This document shows positions 1-5,190 of a stretch of 7,223 bases of DNA, piece by piece. The stretch is from an uncultured Variovorax sp. (GTDB taxonomy: Bacteria; Pseudomonadota; Gammaproteobacteria; Burkholderiales; Burkholderiaceae). Each line of letters starts with the position of its first letter. The stretch's first letter is position 1. Below the pieces are notes generated by a model that searched no databases, was not told the origin of the DNA, and saw only the letters and a list, made by a program, of their open reading frames with translations. A program made the position numbers and the translations under genes. The stretch spans positions 1 to 7,223 of the forward strand of contig CAMLCW010000265.1 in the NCBI GenBank assembly GCA_946478645.1. Reading direction: 5' to 3'.

Positions 1-1068
1 GTCGTGGCGCAGGACGTCGGCCCGCAGCGGGTGGTCGCCGTCGATGAACTCGAGGTCGAGAGCCTGGTGCTGCCGCGCGAGTCGCTCCAGGCATTCCGCG
101 GCAAGGGGCCGCGCCCGGGCGAGGGCCGCGGTGCGTTCGCGCTGCCCGCGCCCTGGACGCTGGCGCCCGTGCCGGTCGAGAAGGTCCGCTGGCGCGACGT
201 GGTCTGGATCGACCGGCGCGGCATTGCGCTCGCCTACGACGGCGAGATCGCCTTCGACACCCTGTGGCGCCCGCGCGAGGCGCGCGTGGAGCGCGCCGGC
301 GCCTCGCCGCCCGCGCGGCTGCGGCTCGAGCGCGAGCCCGGGCAGGACCGCTGGCGCACCCGCATCGACGTGGGCGGCGGAAGCTGGAACGGCGTGTCGG
401 TGTTCGAGCTGCGCCCGAACGATGCGCTGCGCGTGTCCGCCGAACTCGAGGCGCGCGACATCGACCTCGCGGGGCTGCTGAAGGCCTTCGAGCGGCGCGC
501 GGCCGTGGCCGGCAAGGTCTCGGGCCGCTCCACGCTCGAGGCCGAGGCGGGCGAGCTCGGCGCGCTGCTGCGCAGCCTGCACACGCGCACCACCTTCGCG
601 CTGCGGCCCGCGACGCTCGTCGGCCTCGACCTCGCCAAGGCGGTGAGCACCGCCGGCGTCAGCCGCGGCGGCACCACGCCGCTCGACGAGCTGACCGGCA
701 CGCTCGACACCCAGGGCGGCGAGGATGGCACCGTGATGCGCTACACCAACCTGAAGGCGCGTTCCGGCGTGCTCACCGCGAGCGGCCAGTTGCGCTTCTT
801 CAACCGCAAGCTCGACGGCGCGATCGCGGTCGACATCGTCGATGGCGTGGTCGGCGTGCCGCTCAAGATCGGCGGCACCGCGAGCGATCCCGAGGTCTCG
901 CTGACCGGCGGTGCGCTGGCCGGTGCGGCGGTCGGCTCCGCGGTGCTGCCCGGTGTGGGCACGGCGATCGGCGCGCGCCTGGGGCAGGAGGTCGAAAAGC
1001 TGTTCGGCACCGAGGCGCCCAAGGCAGAGAATAAGAATAAGAACGCGCCGCCCGCCCCGCGGCGTTAG
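1..1068 (+). CDS. AsmA family protein, C-terminal part (5' end outside window)
   Basis: The reading frame is open from the first base and ends at TAG... read as the TAG-type stop at 1066-1068, so this is the C-terminal ~355 residues of a longer protein. A GTG at 4 could be proposed as a start, but there is no ribosome site visible and no N-terminal membrane anchor, which AsmA proteins normally have, so the true start is probably upstream. Numbering from that GTG, residues ~150-300 resemble the AsmA C-terminal region: a stretch around LDLAKAVSTAGVSRGGTTPLDELTG, then TASGQLRFFNRKLDGAIAVDI and LKIGGTASDPEVSLTGG. Residues 301-327 are Gly/Ala-rich and are followed by a polar tail (AENKNKNAPPAPRR). 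AsmA-like proteins are inner-membrane-anchored periplasmic proteins linked to outer-membrane biogenesis and lipid transport; the exact role here is unknown. The last codons (about 1022-1046) are distinctly A-rich against a very GC-rich gene. It is probably followed by the DUF1090 gene 47 bases downstream. Confidence 0.85.
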   Translation, partial: VVAQDVGPQRVVAVDELEVESLVLPRESLQAFRGKGPRPGEGRGAFALPAPWTLAPVPVEKVRWRDVVWIDRRGIALAYDGEIAFDTLWRPREARVERAGASPPARLRLEREPGQDRWRTRIDVGGGSWNGVSVFELRPNDALRVSAELEARDIDLAGLLKAFERRAAVAGKVSGRSTLEAEAGELGALLRSLHTRTTFALRPATLVGLDLAKAVSTAGVSRGGTTPLDELTGTLDTQGGEDGTVMRYTNLKARSGVLTASGQLRFFNRKLDGAIAVDIVDGVVGVPLKIGGTASDPEVSLTGGALAGAAVGSAVLPGVGTAIGARLGQEVEKLFGTEAPKAENKNKNAPPAPRR

Positions 1069-1103
1069 GCGTCGCGTCCCGGCATTCCAGAATCAGCACT
1101 CAC

Positions 1104-1110
1104 GGAGGAG
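1104..1110 (+). promoter_or_regulatory. Ribosome binding site of the DUF1090 gene
   Basis: GGAGGAG lies 5 bases before the ATG at 1116. It fixes the start that gives a clean signal peptide. It is the strongest Shine-Dalgarno match in the window. Confidence 0.8.
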
Positions 1111-1115
1111 CTCCC

Positions 1116-1499
1116 ATGAAGCCGTCACCACTGGCCCTGGCCACCGTCATCGCCGCCCTGGCATCGAGCGCGGCCGTCGCACAACCGGGCGCCGGCGCGA
1201 CCTGCGCGGACAAGCGCGAGGCCATTGCAGCCGAGATCGAAGCAGCGAAGGCCGAAGGCCAGCCCCGGCGCGTGCGCGGGCTGGAACGTGCGCTCGCCGA
1301 AGTGCGCCGCAACTGCACCGACGAAAAGCTGGCCGCCGAGCACCGGCAGCGCGTGCGCAGCCATGAGCAGAAAGTGATGCAGCGCGAGCGCGACCTGCGC
1401 GAGGCTCGGCGTAAGGGCGATGCCGACAAGATCGCGCGCCGCGAAGACAAGCTGCGCGAGGCGCGGGCGGAGCTCGAGCGTGTCAGGGCGCAGCGCTGA
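1116..1499 (+). CDS. Secreted DUF1090 (YqjC-like) small coiled-coil protein
   Basis: A 127-residue protein with an N-terminal Sec signal peptide (residues 1-22, hydrophobic stretch ALATVIAALASSAAVA, likely cleavage before QPG). The mature part has two cysteines, Cys30 (ATCADK) and Cys67 (RRNCTD), separated by a charged helix, then a long Arg/Glu/Lys/Ala-rich helix to the end. This matches the DUF1090 family, whose E. coli member is YqjC; the length is normal. The two cysteines could form a periplasmic disulfide (inference). The helical tail contains LREAR twice, 19 codons apart, with an 11-base identical DNA core at 1395-1405 and 1452-1462, consistent with coiled-coil periodicity. The start is well supported by GGAGGAG at 1104-1110, 5 bases before ATG. 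The function of the family is not established; a link to envelope stress is only a guess. Confidence 0.88.
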   Translation: MKPSPLALATVIAALASSAAVAQPGAGATCADKREAIAAEIEAAKAEGQPRRVRGLERALAEVRRNCTDEKLAAEHRQRVRSHEQKVMQRERDLREARRKGDADKIARREDKLREARAELERVRAQR

Positions 1500-1508
1500 A
1501 ACCGGCGC

Positions 1509-2210
1509 TCACACCCCCAGCAACTCTTCCAGCACCCCCGGCTCGGCCAGCAGATCGGACGAGGCGCCGTGCCGCACGATCTGCCCCTTCTCCATCACCA
1601 CCGCGAGGTCGGTGTGCGCGAGCACCTTGCGGTAGTCGCGGTCGACGATCAGCGTGGCGATGCCGGTGGTGCGGATCTCGGCGATCACGCGCCAGATCTC
1701 GGCGACGATCAGCGGAGCAAGCCCTTCGGTGGCTTCGTCGAGGATCAAGAGGCGCGGGTTGGTCATGAGCGCGCGGCCGATCGACAGCATCTGCTGCTCG
1801 CCGCCCGAGAGCTGCTGGCCGCCGTGCGAAAGCCGCTCGGCGAGCCGGGGGAAAGTCGCCATCACGCGCTCGAAGGTCCAGGCGCGGCTGCCGTCGATGC
1901 CGGCGCGTTCGCTCATCACGAGGTTCTCGCGCACCGAGAGGTTCGGGAAGATGCCGCGGCCCTCGGGCACGTAGCCGATGCCGAGGCGTGCGATCTTCTC
2001 GGGCGGCAGGCCGGTGACGGTGCGGCCGTCGATCTGCACCTCGCCCGAGGCGGGGCGCACGTAGCCCATGATGGTGCGGATCAGCGTGGTCTTGCCCATG
2101 CCGTTGCGCCCGAGCAGGCCGACCGAGGCCGCCTTGGGAATGGCCGCATGCACGCCGTGCAGGATGTGGCTGTTGCCGTAGTAGGTGTTGATGTCGCGGA
2201 CGGTGAGCAT
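1509..2210 (-). CDS. livF: LivF-type ABC transporter ATP-binding protein
   Basis: A 233-residue nucleotide-binding subunit of a branched-chain-amino-acid/HAAT-type importer; it hydrolyses ATP on the cytoplasmic face to drive uptake through LivH/LivM. Visible motifs: Walker A GRNGMGKT (residues 34-41), the LivF-typical GYVPEGRGIFPNLSVRENL region (79-97), ABC signature LSGGEQQ (134-140) and Walker B LLILDEA (154-160) with catalytic Glu159. Instead of an H-loop histidine the protein has VDRD (189-192); many LivF proteins read VEQN here, so lack of His is not unusual, but Arg191 is a further departure. I chose ATG at 2210 because it follows GGAAGG by 8 bases and begins at the conserved first beta strand (MLTVRDINTYYG). 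The frame stays open upstream to 2276, but those extra 22 residues are translated from an intergenic repeat. It is the last gene of the operon and converges with the DUF1090 gene across 9 bases. Confidence 0.93.
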   Translation of the reverse strand: MLTVRDINTYYGNSHILHGVHAAIPKAASVGLLGRNGMGKTTLIRTIMGYVRPASGEVQIDGRTVTGLPPEKIARLGIGYVPEGRGIFPNLSVRENLVMSERAGIDGSRAWTFERVMATFPRLAERLSHGGQQLSGGEQQMLSIGRALMTNPRLLILDEATEGLAPLIVAEIWRVIAEIRTTGIATLIVDRDYRKVLAHTDLAVVMEKGQIVRHGASSDLLAEPGVLEELLGV

Positions 2211-2218
2211 GTCAGTGG

Positions 2219-2224
2219 CCTTCC
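2219..2224 (-). promoter_or_regulatory. Ribosome binding site that decides the livF start
   Basis: On the - strand GGAAGG is 8 bases upstream of the ATG at 2210. It lies just after the family B repeat and supports the 233-residue product over the longer in-frame extension. Confidence 0.7.
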
Positions 2225-2296
2225 GCCGGGCCGCCCCAAGGGAGGCCAGCGCCCCCTCGGGGGGCAGCGAATACACGAAGTGATGAGCGTGGGGGC
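2225..2296 (-). repeat. Family B palindromic intergenic repeat, copy 1 (livG-livF gap)
   Basis: The gap between livG and livF is filled by a GC-rich palindromic element beginning 2 bases after the livG stop. It contains a hairpin with arms GCCCCC (2251-2256) and GGGGGC (2260-2265), and the 12-mer TACACGAAGTGA (2272-2283, + strand), itself centred on CAC-GAA-GTG. The same 12-mer next to a C5/G5 hairpin recurs at 5159-5170, which defines the family; outside the core the two copies diverge. It resembles abundant intergenic repeats I recall from Comamonadaceae genomes. The outer borders are approximate. Confidence 0.7.
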
Positions 2297-2297
2297 A

Positions 2298-3053
2298 TCA
2301 GTGTTCCTCGCCGAGGTACGCGGTGCGCACTTCGGGGTTCTCGCGGATCGACGCGGGATCGCCCGTGGCGATGACGGTGCCGTTCACCATCACCGTGATG
2401 CGGTCGGCAATGCGGAACACCGCATCCATGTCGTGCTCTACGAGCAGGATCGCATGCGTGGCCTTGAGCCGCGCCAGCAGCGTGAGCATGCGGTCGGTTT
2501 CCTCGGCGCCCATGCCCGCAAGTGGTTCGTCGAGCAGCAGCACGCGCGGCCGGGTGGCCAGGCACATCGCCACTTCGAGCTGGCGCTGCGCGCCGTGGCT
2601 CAGCGTGCCTGCGGTGCGCGATGCCATGTCGGCGAGGCCGGCCGCATCGAGCGCCGCGTCGGCGGCGGCGTTGCTGGCCGCGCAGCGCGCGGACGATTCC
2701 CACAGCATCCACGGCCGCGCGCTGGCGGCCTGCGCCGCGAGGCGGCAGTTCTCGTGCACGCTGAACTCCGGGAAGATGGTCGTGCGCTGATAGCTGCGGC
2801 CCACGCCGGCGCGCGCGCGGCGCCACTGGGCGCGCCGCGTGATGTCGTGACCGTCGAGCGCGATGCGGCCTTCGGAGGCCTCGATCTCGCCCGACAGCAT
2901 GTTGATCAGCGTCGACTTGCCGGCGCCGTTGGTGCCGATCACGGCATGCACCTCGCCGACGTGCAGGTCGAGCGTGACGGCGTTCACCGCGGTGAGGCCG
3001 CCGAAGCGCCGCGTCAGTCCTTCGACCGAAAGCAGTGTGTGGGTGTTGCTCAT
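2298..3053 (-). CDS. livG: LivG-type ABC transporter ATP-binding protein
   Basis: A 251-residue ATPase, the partner of LivF in the HAAT importer. Motifs in order: Walker A GTNGAGKS (residues 40-47), Q-loop Gln89 in GRSYQRTTIFPEFSVHEN, signature LSHGAQRQLE (151-160; the LSHG form is common in LivG, although Ala replaces the usual Glu/Gln after it), Walker B VLLLDEP (171-177) with Glu176, PLAGMGAEE (177-185), and H-loop VEHD with His207. The length is normal. The ATG at 3053 is preceded by AAGGAG at a 7-base spacing. That site is the end of a palindromic repeat which could hide it in a hairpin, so translation of livG may be structure-dependent. The residue 105-140 region is Ala-rich (QAASARPW, CAASNAAADAALDAAG). 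It is separated from livM by 130 bases of repeat and from livF by 87 bases. Confidence 0.94.
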   Translation of the reverse strand: MSNTHTLLSVEGLTRRFGGLTAVNAVTLDLHVGEVHAVIGTNGAGKSTLINMLSGEIEASEGRIALDGHDITRRAQWRRARAGVGRSYQRTTIFPEFSVHENCRLAAQAASARPWMLWESSARCAASNAAADAALDAAGLADMASRTAGTLSHGAQRQLEVAMCLATRPRVLLLDEPLAGMGAEETDRMLTLLARLKATHAILLVEHDMDAVFRIADRITVMVNGTVIATGDPASIRENPEVRTAYLGEEH

Positions 3054-3060
3054 GGTCTTG

Positions 3061-3066
3061 CTCCTT
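3061..3066 (-). promoter_or_regulatory. livG ribosome binding site embedded in repeat hairpin
   Basis: AAGGAG on the - strand, 7 bases before the livG ATG. Its AAGG is also the end of the 3' arm of the stem CCTTCCCC/GGGGAAGG of the family A repeat, so a folded message would pair part of the ribosome site. The hydrolase gene has the same arrangement at 7180-7185. Confidence 0.7.
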
Positions 3067-3096
3067 CCCCTTTTGGGGGAAGGCTGGGATGGGGGC
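3061..3096 (-). repeat. Family A palindromic repeat, copy 1 (next to livG start)
   Basis: A 36-base element read on the - strand from GCCCCCATCCC to GGGGAAGGAG. It is 34/36 identical to 7180-7215. It holds an 8-bp stem, CCTTCCCC (3063-3070 on +) with GGGGAAGG (3076-3083), and a 5-base loop. It faces copy 2 at 3126-3161 in inverted orientation. Confidence 0.85.
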
Positions 3097-3125
3097 GGGC
3101 AGGGCGCTCGACGGGCACGCCGCTG

Positions 3126-3161
3126 GCCCCCACCCCGGCCCTCCCCCGGGAGGGGAGGGAG
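3126..3161 (+). repeat. Family A palindromic repeat, copy 2 (livM-livG gap, inverted)
   Basis: The same 36-base element in the opposite orientation, 29 bases from copy 1. It is 29/36 identical to copy 1 and all seven differences are transitions. Its own stem is CCCTCCCC (3139-3146) with GGGGAGGG (3152-3159). Relative to copy 1, one T-A pair is replaced by C-G, which preserves the stem. Together copies 1 and 2 form an inverted pair that can also fold into one long stem. Confidence 0.8.
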
Positions 3162-3183
3162 AAAGTCAAAGTCAGGACGTGTG

Positions 3184-4167
3184 TCATGCGTGCCCCTTCG
3201 CCGACAGCCGTTTCGCCAGTCCGATCAGCCCCTTGGGCAGCAGCGCAACGAACGCAATGATCGCGATGCCCAGCGTCAGCTGCCAGTGGTCGGCCAGCGG
3301 CCCCATCACCGCATGGGTCGAGAAGATCTCCTTGAGCAGCGTGAAGGCCACCGCACCGATGACCGCGCCGCGCAGGTGGCCCAGGCCGCCGAGGATCACC
3401 ATCAGCAACACCTCGCCCGAGTTGTGCCACGCCATGAGCTCGGGATTGACCACGCCGTCGCGCGACGCGAGCAGAAAGCCCGCGAGCCCGGCCAGCGCCC
3501 CCGCGAGCACGAAGGCCGCGAGCTTGTAGCCGTACACCGGGAAGCCCGCCGCGCGCATGCGCTGCTCGTTCACGCGGATGCCCGCGAGCGCCGCGCCGAA
3601 GCGCGAGCGCTTCACGAGCGCCAGCAGCCCGTAGGTGAACACCAGCGCGCCGAGCACCACGTAGAACAGCACCGTGCGGTTCTCCATGTCGAGCGCGCCG
3701 ATGGCAGGCCGCACGTAGAGGTAGATGCCGTCGCTGCCGCCGCCGACGGCGGTGTCGTGGAACACGAAGAAGGCCATCTGCGCGAAGGCGAGCGTCACCA
3801 TGATGAAGTACACGCCGCGCGTGCGCAGGCTCAAGGCACCCACGAACAGCGCATACAGCGCCGCCACGCCCATCGAAGCCAGCATCAGCAGCACGAGGTT
3901 GCCGCCTTCGTTGCCCGAGGCCAGCACCGTCACGTAGGCGCCGAGGCCGTAGAACGCCGCATGGCCGAGGCTCACGAGGCCGGTCGTGCCCACGAGGAGT
4001 TCCAGGCTCAGCGCGAAGATCGAGAGAATCATCACCTTGACGACGAAGTCGGAGGCGTAGTTGCCCAGCATCGGGCCCGCGATGCCGACCGCCACGGCCA
4101 CCGCCACCGGCAGCAGGAAAGAAAGCGAGGAGCGCTTGCTGGCGTTCAAATTCGTGTTGCTCGTCAT
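3184..4167 (-). CDS. livM: LivM-type ABC transporter permease
   Basis: A 327-residue inner-membrane permease subunit. After a polar N-terminus (MTSNTNLNASKRSS) it alternates hydrophobic spans of the LivM fold. Family landmarks: LSLELLVGTTGLVSLGHAAFYGLGAY (residues ~54-78), TRGVYFIMVTLAFAQM (~115-130), GGGSDGI, the cytoplasmic coupling loop RSRFGAALAGIRVNEQRMRAAGF that contacts an ATPase, and GGLGHLRGAVIGA near the C-terminus. The gene starts within the livH stop (shared ATGA, 4164-4167), so it is probably translationally coupled; its own ribosome site is weak (GGGGAAG). It ends 130 bases before livG, a gap made mostly of the inverted repeat pair. With LivH it would form the heterodimeric transmembrane channel. 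The substrate cannot be deduced from the permease. Confidence 0.93.
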   Translation of the reverse strand: MTSNTNLNASKRSSLSFLLPVAVAVAVGIAGPMLGNYASDFVVKVMILSIFALSLELLVGTTGLVSLGHAAFYGLGAYVTVLASGNEGGNLVLLMLASMGVAALYALFVGALSLRTRGVYFIMVTLAFAQMAFFVFHDTAVGGGSDGIYLYVRPAIGALDMENRTVLFYVVLGALVFTYGLLALVKRSRFGAALAGIRVNEQRMRAAGFPVYGYKLAAFVLAGALAGLAGFLLASRDGVVNPELMAWHNSGEVLLMVILGGLGHLRGAVIGAVAFTLLKEIFSTHAVMGPLADHWQLTLGIAIIAFVALLPKGLIGLAKRLSAKGHA

Positions 4168-5036
4168 GGCCGCTTCCCCATCAGCCCTTCAGGCTTCCAG
4201 ATCAGCACGATCGCCATCAGCAGGTAGATGCCGATGCCGCTCAGGTCCGCGAAGAACACCTTGCCGAAGGTGTCGACGAAGCCCACCAGCAGCGACGCGA
4301 CGAGCGCGCCGGTGATCGAGCCGATGCCGCCGATCACCACCAGCACGAAGCAGATGATCAGCACGCTCGCTCCCATGTTGGGATACACCGACGACATCGG
4401 TGCGGCGATCATGCCGGCCAGTGCCGCGAGCGCCACGCCCGCGGCGAACACGATGCGGTAGAGCCGCTTCACGTCGATGCCCAGGCCGCGCACCATGTCG
4501 CGGTTGCTCGCGCCGGCGCGGATCATCATGCCGAGCCGCGTGCGGTTGACCACCCAGTAGAGGCCCACTGCCAGCACGATGCATGCGGCCGATGCGAAGA
4601 GCCGATACCACGGATAGCTCATGATGTTGCCGAGCGCGAAGCTGCCCTCCAGCCACGGCGGTACGCCCACGCCGTGCACGTCGTTGCCCACCAGGATCGA
4701 GCGCAGTTCCTCGAACACCAGGATGAGCCCGTAGGTCATCAGCACCTGCTGCAAGTGGTCGCGCTGGTAGAGGTAACTGAAGAAGGCCCACTCGAGCAGG
4801 TAGCCGAAGATCGCCGCCAGCACCACGCCGGCCACGAGCATCAGGAGGAACTGGTCCCCGAACAGCGGCGACAGCGTGAACGCCATGTAGGCGCCGATCA
4901 TGTAGAAGCTTCCGTGCGCCAGGTTGATGACGCCCATGATCCCGAAGATCAGCGTCAGCCCCGAGGCCACGAGGAAGAGCAGGAGTCCGTACTGAACCGA
5001 GTTCAGGCACTGGACAAGAAAGGTGCCGAAATCCAC
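4164..5036 (-). CDS. livH: LivH-type ABC transporter permease
   Basis: A 290-residue inner-membrane permease, the other half of the HAAT channel. It has the LivH opening GLLLFLVASGLTLIFGIMGVINLAHG followed by SFYMIGAYMAF, the coupling loop RTRLGMMIRAGASNRDMVRGLGIDVKRLYRIVFAAG, and FVLVVIGGIGSITGALVASLLVGFVDTFG towards the C-terminus; multiple hydrophobic segments fill the rest. The start is GTG at 5036: no ATG occurs in frame upstream, and the next in-frame Met would cut into the first membrane span. Only a poor ribosome site is visible (GGGA about 10 bases upstream), so initiation may be weak compared with the binding-protein gene. The stop overlaps the livM start by ATGA. Upstream lie 154 bases with several hairpins. 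Confidence 0.93.
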   Translation of the reverse strand: MDFGTFLVQCLNSVQYGLLLFLVASGLTLIFGIMGVINLAHGSFYMIGAYMAFTLSPLFGDQFLLMLVAGVVLAAIFGYLLEWAFFSYLYQRDHLQQVLMTYGLILVFEELRSILVGNDVHGVGVPPWLEGSFALGNIMSYPWYRLFASAACIVLAVGLYWVVNRTRLGMMIRAGASNRDMVRGLGIDVKRLYRIVFAAGVALAALAGMIAAPMSSVYPNMGASVLIICFVLVVIGGIGSITGALVASLLVGFVDTFGKVFFADLSGIGIYLLMAIVLIWKPEGLMGKRP

Positions 5037-5070
5037 GTTGAATGATCCCGAGAGCGCAAGAAAGAGGAGT

Positions 5071-5088
5071 GTGGCGCGAAGCGCCCAC
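5071..5088. other. Small hairpin in the binding-protein/livH gap
   Basis: GGCGC (5073-5077) and GCGCC (5081-5085) pair around a GAA loop; an alternative register adds GTGG/CCAC (5071-5074 with 5085-5088) with one bulged C. No T-run follows on the - strand, so it is not a classical intrinsic terminator. Confidence 0.5.
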
Positions 5089-5100
5089 GATGTTCGCGAG

Positions 5101-5184
5101 ACACCGCGGAACCGGCTTTGCCGGGCCGCAGGTGTCGCCCCCTTGAGGGGGAGGCGGCTACACGAAGTGAGCCGCTTCGGGGGT
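5101..5184 (-). repeat. Family B palindromic repeat, copy 2, with three hairpins
   Basis: Lies just after the stop of the binding-protein gene. Seen on the + strand: (1) a nested stem, ACACC-GCGG-CCGGC with TTT loop and GCCGG-CCGC-GGTGT (5101-5135), with a small internal loop and a bulge; (2) CCCCCT/AGGGGG (5138-5151); (3) GCGGCT (5154-5159) with AGCCGC (5170-5175), enclosing CAC-GAA-GTG. The 12-mer TACACGAAGTGA (5159-5170) is shared exactly with the livG-livF gap. Hairpin arrays after a binding-protein gene are known to stabilise upstream message (the E. coli malE-malF REP case); that role is inferred here. Confidence 0.7.
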
Positions 5185-5190
5185 GGGTCT

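Noticed and set aside
1022..1046. A-rich patch at the end of the AsmA gene as sign of transfer or a repeat tract
   Set aside because: It is only about 25 bases encoding a polar Lys/Asn tail (AENKNKNA), in frame, with ordinary flanks; too short to support transfer.
1492..1509. Possible bidirectional terminator between the convergent genes
   Set aside because: The stem is only 5 bp with an 8-base loop and there is no T-run on either strand; it was kept only as a remark, not annotated as a terminator.
3061..3161. Inverted repeats as ends of an insertion sequence
   Set aside because: Only 29 bases separate the arms, there is no room for a transposase and no target duplication is evident; a REP-like pair is the better explanation.
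1569..3260. Very long + strand open frame (563 codons) opposite livF and livG
   Set aside because: It is antisense to two genes with full ABC ATPase motifs, crosses the repeats, is His/Arg/Glu-rich with no recognisable domain, and is the expected by-product of high GC codon bias.
2863..4227. + strand open frame of 454 codons opposite livG and livM
   Set aside because: Antisense shadow; composition (His, Arg, Gln, Glu-rich) is typical of reverse-complemented membrane-protein code, and it runs through the inverted repeat pair.
4189..5088. Alternative - strand frame of 299 codons overlapping livH
   Set aside because: It is in another frame of livH, Arg/Ala/Gly/His-rich, without membrane spans or motifs.
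5037..5190. Riboswitch or separate promoter before livH
   Set aside because: The hairpins match dispersed repeat structure, no known riboswitch layout was recognised, and no convincing -35/-10 pair could be picked out in this GC-rich gap.
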